From positions 1 through 53,584 of the forward strand of contig JAKQLB010000155.1 of NCBI GenBank assembly GCA_029567375.1: 53,584 nucleotides of DNA, in the 5' to 3' direction. Source of the DNA: Bacteroidota bacterium (GTDB lineage Bacteria > Bacteroidota > Bacteroidia > Bacteroidales > UBA932). A program made the translations under genes and the position numbers. A model generated the notes under the pieces. It did no database searches. It was not told the DNA's origin and worked only from the letters and a program-made list of their open reading frames with translations. Shown here piece after piece: positions 18,050 to 26,613 of this stretch; position 1 is the stretch's first letter, and each line of letters starts with the position of its first letter.

Positions 18050-18996
18050 CCTCCCAATCCACCCTTTTATATCAAATAAAATCTGCCCTATTCGGTGTTG
18101 CACTCGGTGATGCGTTAGGGGTTCCCGTTGAGTTTAATAGCAGAGAAACACTTCGCAAAAAGCCGGTTACCGATATGGTTGGCTACAGCACTTATAATTT
18201 ACCGCCAGGCACCTGGTCCGACGACAGTTCGTTGACTTTCTGCCTTGCGGAGGCTCTTACTGAGGGTTTTGACCTAAACACAATCGGAAGAAACTTTGTC
18301 CGCTGGGCTCACGAAAATTATTGGACACCTCGCGGACACGTATTTGACATAGGCATCGCGACACAAAAAGCAATTTATAAACTCTCAAAGGGCGAAGAAC
18401 CGGAATTAGCGGGTGGTATTGAAGATAGAGACAACGGTAACGGCTCGCTTATGCGAATTTTGCCTTTACTATTTTATATTCTTGACAAAGAAATTTATGA
18501 ACGTTTTGAGATGACGGCAAAAGTCTCATCAATTACTCACGGACACATTAGGTCAATAATAGCCTGTTTCTATTATCTTGAATTTGCAAGGCAGATTTTG
18601 GAGGGAAAAGAGAAATTTGAAATCTATAAATACTTGCAAAGTGAGGTTTCAGATTTCTTGACAGATATTGAAATCGATCCTGATGAAATTTCAAAGTTCG
18701 ATAGATTACTAAGAAACGACATTGCCCTACTTCCCGAAGAGGAGATTCAAAGCAGCGGTTATGTGATGCACACTCTTGAAGCAAGCATTTGGTCTCTGCT
18801 TACAACAGAGAGTTACGAAGATGCCGTCTTAAAAGCAGTCAATCTGGGTAGCGACACGGACACAACAGGAGCCGTTACCGGCGGACTTGCCGGACTTCTT
18901 TATGGATTTGACAAAATTCCTGAAAATTGGCTACAACAATTGGCAAGATACAACGACATCGAAAATCTGGCAGAACGCCTTAGTGATAAAATTTGA
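18046..18996 (+). CDS. ADP-ribosylglycohydrolase family protein
   Basis: The 316-residue protein has the family's metal-binding signatures in order: GDALGVPVEF near 19-28, PGTWSDDSS near 51-59 and GSDTDTTGAV near 267-276. GNGSLMR lies between them. DraG-type enzymes use two Mg2+ or Mn2+ ions to remove ADP-ribose from protein or nucleic acid in the cytosol. All visible metal ligands are present, so it should be active, though the target is unknown. The start overlaps the preceding membrane protein gene. Confidence 0.9.
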   Translation: MTSQSTLLYQIKSALFGVALGDALGVPVEFNSRETLRKKPVTDMVGYSTYNLPPGTWSDDSSLTFCLAEALTEGFDLNTIGRNFVRWAHENYWTPRGHVFDIGIATQKAIYKLSKGEEPELAGGIEDRDNGNGSLMRILPLLFYILDKEIYERFEMTAKVSSITHGHIRSIIACFYYLEFARQILEGKEKFEIYKYLQSEVSDFLTDIEIDPDEISKFDRLLRNDIALLPEEEIQSSGYVMHTLEASIWSLLTTESYEDAVLKAVNLGSDTDTTGAVTGGLAGLLYGFDKIPENWLQQLARYNDIENLAERLSDKI

Positions 18997-19133
18997 AGTA
19001 ACTTCCACATTAATCAATAAAATCCTTTCCACGCAACGCTCTGTTGATTTAAAGCTAAAAAGCCATAAAGAAACAGCTTGGTGGCATAATTTATGCTCAC
19101 CTTTACGACTATTAACGAATTAAAACCCATAAA

Positions 19134-19688
19134 ATGAAGAATAATATTATTATTTGCCTCTTGGCTATTTTATTTAGCGTACAAGCGTTTGGACAAGAAA
19201 AAGTAAGAAAATTGGACTTCAGGTTAGGCGCAGGTCTTTCATTGTTGGGAACCGGAGATATGAGAACATTTAATTATGAAAACGAGTTAAACGTAAAGCT
19301 GAACAAATATTTCACAAGCTCGGTTTCAATAAATTTGGGACGCAGTAATCGTGGAGACTTCGAGACCGCCTCATTTACCCAGGGAAATTTGAATATTTTC
19401 ATCTCGCCATTTAAGAATACCAGACGATTTGACTTCAGACTCGGTACGGGTTTGACTTATTATAATATCTCAGACGCTTACCTGGCATGGCAATCATGGA
19501 AAAATGGCGTGTTGATTGCGACGAAACATGAATTTGAGAACCGTACTTCCTTTGGATACAATGTAATTATCGAAGGCTCATTCCTGATTACCAATAGGTT
19601 TTTGGTTGGAGTGAAAGCCTTCACTCAGCCCTATCAAAATGGTGATATCAACTCAGGCGTAATGTTAAAACTAGGGATGTTACTATAA
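19134..19688 (+). CDS. Small outer-membrane barrel protein
   Basis: The 184-residue protein has a signal peptide ending AFGQ (about residue 20), then alternating beta-strand segments such as FDFRLGTGLTYY, and ends in MLKLGMLL. It fits small OmpX/OmpW-type barrels in length, but I cannot name a family. The 137-base gap before it contains no clear -7 box, and it may be cotranscribed with the hydrolase. Confidence 0.65.
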   Translation: MKNNIIICLLAILFSVQAFGQEKVRKLDFRLGAGLSLLGTGDMRTFNYENELNVKLNKYFTSSVSINLGRSNRGDFETASFTQGNLNIFISPFKNTRRFDFRLGTGLTYYNISDAYLAWQSWKNGVLIATKHEFENRTSFGYNVIIEGSFLITNRFLVGVKAFTQPYQNGDINSGVMLKLGMLL

Positions 19689-19729
19689 CGAAACGAATAG
19701 TGCTGACAACATACGACTACAAATCATTA

Positions 19730-19760
19730 TTGACTATATTGATATTTTTTCTTACATTTG
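19730..19760 (+). promoter_or_regulatory. Promoter of the DUF805 gene
   Basis: ATTG at 19730-19733 and TACATTTG at 19753-19760 are separated by 19 bases and match the Bacteroidota -33/-7 pattern, with one mismatch in the first box. About 110 bases separate it from the ATG at 19872; the direct repeat GGAGACC GGAGACC lies in this leader near 19794-19809. Confidence 0.6.
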
Positions 19761-19871
19761 GCAATGTTTATTTTTGACAATAAACAAAAGTAGTGGAGAC
19801 CGGAGACCACTTTAAAAACGGGGCGGAACTGAAAAGCCAGACGAGTAAGGGTACTAAAACTTAAATAAATT

Positions 19872-20243
19872 ATGAAGTGGTTTGTAAAATGTATGAAACA
19901 GTACGCTGATTTTGGCGGAAGAGCAAGAAGAACAGAGTTTTGGATGTTTGTATTATTCAATATTATTTTCTCTGTAATTGCATCACTTATTGATAGGGCC
20001 ATAGGGTTTAAAATAGGTGCTATTCAAATGGGAATTATTGGTCTTATCTATTCACTCGCTGTTTTGATTCCGGCATTGGCTGTTAGCGTAAGACGTCTTC
20101 ACGATATAGGCAAAAGCGGCTGGATGATTTTAATTAATCTGATTCCTTTTATCGGCTGGATTTGGTTTATAGTTTTAATGGTCAAAGACAGCCAACCGGG
20201 AGAGAATCAATACGGTCCAAATCCCAAAGAAGTGACAACTTAA
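19872..20243 (+). CDS. DUF805 family membrane protein
   Basis: The 123-residue protein has the DUF805 hallmarks: an N-terminal YADFGGRARRTEFW segment, four hydrophobic helices, RRLHDIGKSGW between helices, and a C-terminal SQPGENQYGPNP near the end. These are inner-membrane proteins of unknown biochemical role, common in bacteria. It has its own promoter and is followed by a terminator shared with the convergent fucosidase gene. Confidence 0.9.
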   Translation: MKWFVKCMKQYADFGGRARRTEFWMFVLFNIIFSVIASLIDRAIGFKIGAIQMGIIGLIYSLAVLIPALAVSVRRLHDIGKSGWMILINLIPFIGWIWFIVLMVKDSQPGENQYGPNPKEVTT

Positions 20244-20313
20244 AACAAAGAAAATCAGCACATAACATAAACTATATGCTATAGCGGTTTTAAGACTATT
20301 TACACCGCATAAG

Positions 20314-20339
20314 AAAGCCCTTCTCGCGAAGGGCTTTTT
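20314..20339. terminator. Bidirectional terminator between convergent genes
   Basis: AAAGCCCTTC (20314-20323) pairs with GAAGGGCTTT (20328-20337) around the loop TCGC, with Ts on the right and As on the left. It can end both the DUF805 transcript and the minus-strand GlmM-to-fucosidase transcript. Confidence 0.9.
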
Positions 20340-20341
20340 GG

Positions 20342-21715
20342 TCATTTAATTTCCACCTTAATAACACAATTAGGAGTATCATCAAGCATCGCCGGCGGTA
20401 TTGTCACGAAAAGACCCTCTTGACAGCGACGGAAAGGAATTGGGGTTCCATCCTCAAGTGAAACAACGCTGCTAACCTTCGGAATTCCATCACAAGGAAT
20501 GAAAATGCGAATGCCGCCATCAACAGCTACACCGCTCTTACTCGAAGCGAGATCTTTCGGAAACACATGAAGATAAAGGGTGGAAGGGTACCCATCTTTG
20601 GTAACCGCTTTGCTGTGTGTAACCACTCCCCATGGCTGTGGCGGAACTAAAGTAGCGCGTGTATCGTATATCGATTCGCCATTTTTAGAGAGCCACTCCC
20701 CCATTATTGCCAATCTCTCCAGAGCGGCAGCAGGGATGCGACCGTCAGGCTGAGGCCCGACATTCAGCAGAAGGTTGGCATTTCGACCCGCAGTATAGGC
20801 CAAATAACGGATGAGTTCGGGAGCACTCGTGTAATTTTGATCCTTGATGCGGTAGCCCCAAGAGTTATTCATAGTTTGGCAGGTTTCCAAAGGGAGATTA
20901 TCACTTACTCCTCCCTGAGTTAATCCTATTTTGTTTTCACCCGGCACATCCCGCTCGAATATTTGAATATCCTCACCCTCAAAAGGATCAAGGTGGTGAT
21001 TATTTCCAATGAGACAATCGCTCTGGAGCGATTTTATCAGCGGATATAAGGTGTCATAACGCCAATCAAACTCTACCGGATCCTCTTCGTGATCCCAGTG
21101 GCCGTCGAGCCAGATGCAGCCGATCCTACCATATTGCGTCAACAATTCAGTCAACTGCGCATACATGAAGTTGAAATAGTTATCTATGGGCTGCTGAGGG
21201 CCTCTGCCACATTCACGCCCTGTACGACCACGGGGATAGTCCTCCCTGCGCCAATCCAAAGTGGAGTAGTAGAAGTGGAGCTGAATGCCCTGTTTTTCAC
21301 ATTCCTGCGCCAATTCCTTTAGCACATCACGGCCGAAAGGGGTAGCATCCACGATATTGTAATCCGATTGAGCGGTATCCCACAGCGAGAAACCGTCGTG
21401 ATGGCGCGAAGTGATGCAGATATAGCGCGCCCCCGCATTTTTGATTGCAGAAACCCACTGCTTGGCGTCAAAATGTAAAGGATAGAAGGCAGCGGCCATT
21501 TTTTCATATTCCTGCCAGTGAATGTCCTGGTTTTGCATCACCCATTCACCCTGTCCGAGCATACTGTAGATGCCCCAGTGTATGAATACACCGAATCTCA
21601 TATCCGAGAAATGCTCCTGAGCCGGAGTCAGGGCCGTTTTTTTCTGAATGTCAGATTGTGCAAAAGTGCTCCCCGCAAAGAAAAGCAGAGCCAATAGAAT
21701 TGATAAAAGTCTCAT
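20342..21715 (-). CDS. Alpha-L-fucosidase (GH29), secreted
   Basis: The 457-residue protein has a signal peptide ending TFAQ (residue 20), then a GH29 barrel start (FGVFIHWGIYS), the HHDGF motif at 105-109 and the nucleophile region GCIWLDGHWD with Asp204. GH29 enzymes remove alpha-L-fucose from glycans, probably in the periplasm or at the surface. It lies 53 bases downstream of the low-molecular-weight phosphatase gene. A C-terminal beta domain follows the barrel. Confidence 0.92.
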   Translation of the reverse strand: MRLLSILLALLFFAGSTFAQSDIQKKTALTPAQEHFSDMRFGVFIHWGIYSMLGQGEWVMQNQDIHWQEYEKMAAAFYPLHFDAKQWVSAIKNAGARYICITSRHHDGFSLWDTAQSDYNIVDATPFGRDVLKELAQECEKQGIQLHFYYSTLDWRREDYPRGRTGRECGRGPQQPIDNYFNFMYAQLTELLTQYGRIGCIWLDGHWDHEEDPVEFDWRYDTLYPLIKSLQSDCLIGNNHHLDPFEGEDIQIFERDVPGENKIGLTQGGVSDNLPLETCQTMNNSWGYRIKDQNYTSAPELIRYLAYTAGRNANLLLNVGPQPDGRIPAAALERLAIMGEWLSKNGESIYDTRATLVPPQPWGVVTHSKAVTKDGYPSTLYLHVFPKDLASSKSGVAVDGGIRIFIPCDGIPKVSSVVSLEDGTPIPFRRCQEGLFVTIPPAMLDDTPNCVIKVEIK

Positions 21716-21768
21716 AATTCACCTGTTTTAACACGTGAATATAACACTTTTTTGGTGTTCCGGAAAAA

Positions 21769-22236
21769 TCAAATGAAGTCCAATGAAGCAAGCATGGCAT
21801 CGCACCCCTCGTTGACATCATTCCATGTCGCCTGGAAATCACCGGTATACCAGGGATCAGCTATATTGCGAGAATGCTCCGTATAATCGAGGAGAAGTCG
21901 GATTTTCCCTTCGGGATCACCATCGAAAGCGAAATGCATATCGCGTATGTTTGATGAATCCATCCCGATTATAAGATCATAATAAGAGTAGTCTTCGGGA
22001 ACTATCTGGCGGGAATATTTTCCTTGAGAGCCAATACCGTGGCGTTTTAGCATTTCCCTTGCCGGCGGATAAACCGGATTGCCGCGTTCTTCATCGCTCG
22101 TGCCGGCAGATGCTATTTCAAATTTATCCGCTACACCAAGCTCAGCAACCTTGTGTTTCATAATAAACTCCGCCATCGGACTGCGGCAAATGTTACCAAG
22201 GCAAACAAACAATATCCTGTAATCTTTCTTATCCAT
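21769..22236 (-). CDS. Low-molecular-weight protein-tyrosine phosphatase
   Basis: The 155-residue protein has the P-loop VCLGNICRSP (residues 11-20), with nucleophile Cys12 and Arg18. The general acid is Asp127 in IADPWY. It removes phosphate from tyrosine in the cytosol; in bacteria this class often acts on polysaccharide-synthesis kinases. It is six bases downstream of the NamZ-like gene, so they are cotranscribed. Confidence 0.95.
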   Translation of the reverse strand: MDKKDYRILFVCLGNICRSPMAEFIMKHKVAELGVADKFEIASAGTSDEERGNPVYPPAREMLKRHGIGSQGKYSRQIVPEDYSYYDLIIGMDSSNIRDMHFAFDGDPEGKIRLLLDYTEHSRNIADPWYTGDFQATWNDVNEGCDAMLASLDFI

Positions 22237-22242
22237 TTTTAA

Positions 22243-23346
22243 TTATTTAACACGCCAGGGAGCATCACCGTAAAGAAGATATTTCTTCACTTTGCGAAGC
22301 CATTTCTGCTCCTCGGTCTTAATATGCTCACCGGTCAACTCCCAGTCAATTTCGCCGGTAATATAACTAAAAAGCATGTTATCCTGAAGTAACGGCTCAA
22401 GTTTGTCATATTCAAAGTCTTCAGGGAACTGCTCACGGACAAATCTTATGGAACGAAGAGCGTGGTTGAGTGCATGATAGGTGCGTCCGGGGATAAACAT
22501 CAGATGAAATCCGAAACATATCTCATCTTTCCAGATTCCGTAAGCCGGCTCAAATCTGCACCATCTTATGTAGAGACTATCGTCGTAGAGCGGATTGGCC
22601 GGATCATTCCAATTTCTAAATCCGTTTTTACGATTAAAGTCATAGAGAGGCTCCATAAAGGGTGCTCCGAATTGCTCAAACGGACGCGTAGTGCCGTGAC
22701 CATAACTGACATTTGTCCCCATCCAGAGACACTGACCGCTATAGAAGTGGGATGTAAAGAGGCCTGCAAAATCGGAAAATGGAGGGATGCTCCAGGGCAT
22801 CAGATCTTTGTTGACCTGCTCCGCCTCCGCCGAGATGATATGCAGATGGAATTTTGCGCTCAGCTCATAATAAAAGAAATTGGCAATCTCACCGAAAGTG
22901 AGTCCGTGCCTGTGCGGGAGACCCATCACCCCCATAGTTCCCTCCACCTGGCGGCCGGAGGAGTTGATCTTGTCCACTATGTAAATGGAGATATCGCTTC
23001 CGGAATGGTGAAGGTCGTAGAAAAGCTTGAGTAAGGTGCGAGTAGCCGTGCAATATCTGGAACCCACATCCTGGAGCTCAATAATCAAAGCATCAATATC
23101 CTGAAGTTTTTCCAGAGGAACAGAGTCACCGATTTCCACCATTTCGACACCGGGACAGCACTCACCATATAGTGAGTGTTCCGGCATGAAAAGGCGGACA
23201 AGATTCCTTTTACGTGCCAGTGTCTCGAAATGATACTCCCCTTTATCGGGATGCCAGGCCACCTGGTTGCATAGCATTGCCAACCTCCCCTTCTTAAGTA
23301 CTAGGTCTGGTTGTTCGAAAAGTGGTGTGGTACGGAAAGAAAACAT
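22243..23346 (-). CDS. DUF1343 (NamZ-like exo-N-acetylmuramidase family) protein, no signal peptide
   Basis: The 367-residue protein shows DUF1343 features: a first segment with LAMLCNQVAWHPD, FMPEHSLYGE, IIELQDVGSRYC (typically LQDVGxR) and RHGLTFGEIAN. NamZ enzymes remove terminal MurNAc from peptidoglycan fragments. This copy starts directly at MFSFRTTPLF with no signal peptide, so it would be cytosolic, whereas known NamZ enzymes are exported. It is placed after glmM and before the phosphatase. Activity is inferred only from the family. Confidence 0.8.
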   Translation of the reverse strand: MFSFRTTPLFEQPDLVLKKGRLAMLCNQVAWHPDKGEYHFETLARKRNLVRLFMPEHSLYGECCPGVEMVEIGDSVPLEKLQDIDALIIELQDVGSRYCTATRTLLKLFYDLHHSGSDISIYIVDKINSSGRQVEGTMGVMGLPHRHGLTFGEIANFFYYELSAKFHLHIISAEAEQVNKDLMPWSIPPFSDFAGLFTSHFYSGQCLWMGTNVSYGHGTTRPFEQFGAPFMEPLYDFNRKNGFRNWNDPANPLYDDSLYIRWCRFEPAYGIWKDEICFGFHLMFIPGRTYHALNHALRSIRFVREQFPEDFEYDKLEPLLQDNMLFSYITGEIDWELTGEHIKTEEQKWLRKVKKYLLYGDAPWRVK

Positions 23347-23350
23347 ACGG

Positions 23351-23392
23351 GGTGCGGGTTACGAGTTACGGGGTACGGGGTGCGGGGTGCGG
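23351..23392 (+). repeat. GC-rich period-7 tract touching the glmM stop codon
   Basis: Six units fill the gap between the NamZ-like start and the glmM stop: GGTGCGG (23351, 23379 and 23386), GTTACGA (23358), GTTACGG (23365) and GGTACGG (23372). The consensus is G-G/T-T-A/G-C-G-G/A. The tract ends one base before the TTA that encodes the glmM stop codon. The words also occur, inverted, in the tract at 41143-41343. Confidence 0.8.
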
Positions 23393-23393
23393 A

Positions 23394-24773
23394 TTAGGAG
23401 AGTATGGAGATAACTTCTTGTGCAAGGGCTTCTGCAACTGTTTCTGTTGGTGCCTCAGCATAAATGCGGATGATGGGCTCGGTATTGGATTTGCGCAGCA
23501 CAAACCACTTCTTTTCAGTGTCAAAATCCACTCTTAAACCATCGATGGTAGTTATGCGCTCAGCTGAATAATGCTTCTTAACCGCCTCAAGGAGAGAATC
23601 GATCACCGCAGGATCGGAAATTTCTATCTTATTTTTGGATAAATAATAGTCGGGATAGGTAGCACGGAGGGTAGATGCTGAGAGCTTCTTGTGAGCCATG
23701 TTGCTCAGGAAGAGCGCTGCACCGATGAGCGCGTCGCGACCGTAGTGGAAGTCGGGAACGATAACACCACCGTTGCCCTCTCCTCCGATGACTGCATTGA
23801 CCTGCTGCATCATAGTGGATGCATTGACTTCACCTACTGCGGAAGCATAATAACGGCAACCGTGGGCCTCGGTTACATCCTTGAGAGCTCTCGAGGAGGA
23901 GATATTGGAGACTGTCGGACCCTTTCTATGTGATAGAACATAGTCAGCAACAGCCACCAGAGTATATTCTTCGCCGAACGCCTCCCCATTCTCAGAGATG
24001 AAAGCAATGCGATCCACATCGGGGTCCACGGCAACTCCGAGATCCGCTCCGGCTGAAATAACCGCAGCAGAGAGATCGGTGAGATTTGAAGGAATCGGCT
24101 CGGGATTGTGTGCGAACCGGCCGTTTGGTTCACCGTTGATTGTGACACACTCCACTCCAAGCGCCTCGAAAAGCTTCGGCATCACAATACCTCCCACAGA
24201 GTTGATGGCATCAAGTACCACCTTAAAGCCTGCTGCTTTAATGGCTTTTAAATCTACGAGAGGATATGATAAAACTGCATCGATATGTGCCTGGGTAAAG
24301 TCTTTATACTCCATATGACCGATTGAATCCACATCTTTGTAATCAAAATCATCGGACTCTGCAACCTCCAGAAGGGCCGCACCCTCTTCCGCCGTCAGAA
24401 ACTCACCCTTCTCATTGAGAAGCTTTAGAGCGTTCCACTGCTTAGGATTGTGCGAAGCGGTGAGAATGATACCACCGTCGGCTTTTTCGAATATCACTGC
24501 CATTTCGGTTGTGGGAGTGGATGCCAGACCGGCATTCACTACATCAATACCGCAAGCCATCAATGTGCCGCAGACAATGGAGTCCACCATCTTTCCGGAG
24601 ATACGGGCATCCCTGCCCACAACCACCTTATAGTGCTTTTGGGATGGAAACTTTCTTTGCAGTTGACGCGCATAGGCCGAGGTGAATTTAACTATGTCAA
24701 CCGGAGTCAGTGCATCGCCGGGAGTACCACCTATAGTTCCTCTGATGCCCGAGATTGATTTAATTAGTGTCAT
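23394..24773 (-). CDS. glmM: Phosphoglucosamine mutase-type phosphohexomutase
   Basis: The 459-residue protein has an N-terminal SISGIRGT motif and the active-site phosphoserine Ser107 in TASHNP, followed by the DPDVDRIAF metal loop and the C-terminal RKSNTEPIIRIYAE phosphate-binding loop. It should interconvert glucosamine-6-phosphate and glucosamine-1-phosphate for peptidoglycan and LPS precursors. A phosphomannomutase role cannot be excluded. It has a -7 box at 24814-24821 and heads a minus-strand cluster with NamZ-like, phosphatase and fucosidase genes. Confidence 0.88.
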   Translation of the reverse strand: MTLIKSISGIRGTIGGTPGDALTPVDIVKFTSAYARQLQRKFPSQKHYKVVVGRDARISGKMVDSIVCGTLMACGIDVVNAGLASTPTTEMAVIFEKADGGIILTASHNPKQWNALKLLNEKGEFLTAEEGAALLEVAESDDFDYKDVDSIGHMEYKDFTQAHIDAVLSYPLVDLKAIKAAGFKVVLDAINSVGGIVMPKLFEALGVECVTINGEPNGRFAHNPEPIPSNLTDLSAAVISAGADLGVAVDPDVDRIAFISENGEAFGEEYTLVAVADYVLSHRKGPTVSNISSSRALKDVTEAHGCRYYASAVGEVNASTMMQQVNAVIGGEGNGGVIVPDFHYGRDALIGAALFLSNMAHKKLSASTLRATYPDYYLSKNKIEISDPAVIDSLLEAVKKHYSAERITTIDGLRVDFDTEKKWFVLRKSNTEPIIRIYAEAPTETVAEALAQEVISILS

Positions 24774-24813
24774 ATGATCAAAAAATTTGTATGATTGGCT
24801 TGAAAATATGCGG

Positions 24814-24821
24814 CAAAGTTA
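24814..24821 (-). promoter_or_regulatory. -7 box of glmM
   Basis: The minus strand reads TAACTTTG here, a match to TAnnTTTG, about 40 bases before the glmM ATG. No clear -33 box is found at the expected distance. It is back-to-back with the L31 promoter. Confidence 0.55.
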
Positions 24822-24838
24822 CAAAAAGCAGCAAATTA

Positions 24839-24870
24839 TTTGGCCATTCCCCAAATTATTTCTACTTTTG
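24839..24870 (+). promoter_or_regulatory. Promoter of the L31 gene
   Basis: TTTG at 24839-24842 and TACTTTTG at 24863-24870 with a 20-base spacer make a full Bacteroidota promoter, 39 bases before the ATG. Confidence 0.8.
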
Positions 24871-24909
24871 CAGCCCGAAAAAGATTTTAACAATTAACAA
24901 ACCGATAAG

Positions 24910-25161
24910 ATGAAAAAAGGTATACATCCCGAATCCTACCGTCTTGTAGCTTTCAAGGATATGTCAAATGACCATGTGTTCATCACACGCTCTTGCGTCA
25001 ACACCAAGGAGACTCTGGAGGTTGACGGCGTTGAGTACCCTTTAGTAAAGGTCGAGATTTCCAATACTTCACACCCTTTCTATACCGGTAAGATGAAGCT
25101 CGTAGACACTGCAGGCCGTGTTGACAAGTTCTACAGCAGATACAAGAATAAGAAGAAATAA
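24910..25161 (+). CDS. rpmE2: 50S ribosomal protein L31, type B
   Basis: The 83-residue protein starts [20 protein letters not shown] and ends in a basic YKNKKK tail, as in type B L31. It lacks the four-cysteine zinc ribbon of type A L31, having a single cysteine at SCVNTKET. Type B forms typically serve when zinc is low or, in many Bacteroidetes, are the main copy. It has its own promoter and a terminator right after the gene. Confidence 0.95.
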   Translation: MKKGIHPESYRLVAFKDMSNDHVFITRSCVNTKETLEVDGVEYPLVKVEISNTSHPFYTGKMKLVDTAGRVDKFYSRYKNKKK

Positions 25162-25189
25162 GCCGCGAGGCGTTTTGTTTATATTTGAG

Positions 25190-25220
25190 GGGTGACTTTC
25201 ATAGGTCACCTTTCTTTTTT
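25190..25220 (+). terminator. Terminator after the L31 gene
   Basis: GGTGAC (25191-25196) pairs with GTCACC (25205-25210), followed by a T-rich run at 25211-25220. The hairpin lies inside the longest open frame of the next gene, so that gene must start after it (25239). Confidence 0.8.
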
Positions 25221-25238
25221 CAACAGACAACGACAATC

Positions 25239-25955
25239 GTGAAGGAGCTCCTTACAAAATATGCAATTATGTACAACCGTCCCGAATACTTCGAGACGGA
25301 TCCTGTGATTTTTCCCAAAAAATTCGCACAATTGACCCAGTCCGGCAAAGCCTCCCTGCAGGATGTGGAAATCGCCGCCGTAATTGCGGCACATCTTGCC
25401 TGGGGCAGAAGAGATATGACGGTGAGGAATTGCAACAGAGCTTTTGACGAGATGGAGTGGCAACCATACCGCTATATCATGGAAGGTGAATGGCGCAATG
25501 AAAAGATATCACTTCACAGAACAATTAAATGGAGTGACTTTGCAGCCATTTGTTTCAGGCTTCGCGATTTCTACATGCAATATGACTCTCTCGAATTACT
25601 TACTCCCGACCTTTTCAGAACTGAAATATACGGACAGAAAAGCGATCCGAAAGCAGCCAACAAAAAGATACACCTGCTCAGACGCTGGATGGTGCGTGAT
25701 GACGGCATAATTGACCTGGGATTGTGGAAAAAAACCTCTCCTGCCGACCTTATAATTCCTCTTGATGTCCATGTCCATCGTACTGCTGCAATGCTCGGCA
25801 TTACCTCACGTAAAAGTACCGATTTATCAACAGCATTGGAGATCACATCTTTCCTTAAGGAAATATTCCCCACGGACCCCTGCAAAGGAGATTTTGCACT
25901 TTTCGGCTATGGTATAACACACAAAAAGGAAGAGAATTCCAATATCTGTTGTTGA
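25239..25955 (+). CDS. DUF2400/TIGR02757 family protein
   Basis: From GTG at 25239 the protein has 238 residues. It has the family blocks ending AAHLAWGRRDM (near 50-62), the LDVHVHRTAAMLG block near 180-192 and the C-terminal DPCKGDFALFGYGI block near 215-228. Family members occur in Bacteroidetes, epsilonproteobacteria and spirochaetes and have no known function. The frame is open back to 25185, but a terminator hairpin occupies 25190-25220, so the GTG is preferred. ATG at 25269 would cut off conserved residues. It precedes the zeta-like toxin gene. Confidence 0.85.
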   Translation: MKELLTKYAIMYNRPEYFETDPVIFPKKFAQLTQSGKASLQDVEIAAVIAAHLAWGRRDMTVRNCNRAFDEMEWQPYRYIMEGEWRNEKISLHRTIKWSDFAAICFRLRDFYMQYDSLELLTPDLFRTEIYGQKSDPKAANKKIHLLRRWMVRDDGIIDLGLWKKTSPADLIIPLDVHVHRTAAMLGITSRKSTDLSTALEITSFLKEIFPTDPCKGDFALFGYGITHKKEENSNICC

Positions 25956-25972
25956 AAAAAGGTACTATGAAA

Positions 25973-26005
25973 TTTGCCGATTACATATATTTTTTACTAT
26001 TTTTG
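25973..26005 (+). promoter_or_regulatory. Promoter of the zeta-like toxin gene
   Basis: TTTG at 25973-25976 and TATTTTTG at 25998-26005 are spaced 21 bases apart and match both Bacteroidota promoter boxes. The start codon at 26023 follows 17 bases later, so the leader is short. This shows the toxin-like gene has its own transcript. Confidence 0.75.
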
Positions 26006-26022
26006 TTTCCGACTGAGGTGAT

Positions 26023-26613
26023 ATGCCTAGACTTTATATAATAGCAGGCTGCAACGGAGCAGGGAAAACCACCGCGTCCTACACGATATTGCCCGACATG
26101 CTCAATTGTGATGAGTTTGTCAATTCGGACGAGATTGCAAAGCGTTTGTCTCCCAATAAACCGGAAGAGTCTGCCGTAAGGGCTAGCAGGTTGATGATGG
26201 AGAGGATTGAAGAGTTGATTGACAAGGGGGAAACCTTCGGAGTTGAGACCACTTTGGCCACCAGAACACTCGTAAGGGTAATAACCGAAGCACAGCAAAA
26301 GGGCTACGTAGTGACTCTGGTCTTTTTTTGGCTCAAAATGCCGGAATTGGCTGTAGAGAGGGTAAAACTCAGGGTTGAAGCAGGCGGACACTACGTACCC
26401 GAAGCGACCATCCGAAGGCGTTATGATGTGGGGATCAGGAACCTTTTCAATCTCTATATTCCGGTGTGCGATTACTGGATAATGATAGATAACTCCAACA
26501 ACCCGAGTACTATTATAGCCGAAGGTGGAACGAGTGTTGTGACTAAAATACATAATAAAACCTTATATAACCTATTAATCAATTATGAGCGAACTAGAGA
26601 CGAGAGAACTTAG
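26023..26613 (+). CDS. Zeta-toxin-like P-loop kinase
   Basis: The 196-residue protein has Walker A GCNGAGKTT at residues 9-17, then DEFVNSDEIAKRL near 30-42 with an aspartate position typical of zeta/UNAG-kinase folds. GVETTLATRT near 73-82 also fits zeta relatives. Zeta toxins phosphorylate UDP-N-acetylglucosamine and block wall synthesis; chromosomal relatives are often less clear. No epsilon antitoxin is present, but a 52-residue gene overlaps its end by 29 bases in another frame. It is probably a toxin-like or housekeeping kinase with a local partner. Confidence 0.8.
   Translation: MPRLYIIAGCNGAGKTTASYTILPDMLNCDEFVNSDEIAKRLSPNKPEESAVRASRLMMERIEELIDKGETFGVETTLATRTLVRVITEAQQKGYVVTLVFFWLKMPELAVERVKLRVEAGGHYVPEATIRRRYDVGIRNLFNLYIPVCDYWIMIDNSNNPSTIIAEGGTSVVTKIHNKTLYNLLINYERTRDERT

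Noticed and set aside
25185-25238. Longer N-terminus for the DUF2400 protein
   Set aside because: The segment contains the L31 terminator hairpin and T-run, so GTG 25239 is the better start.
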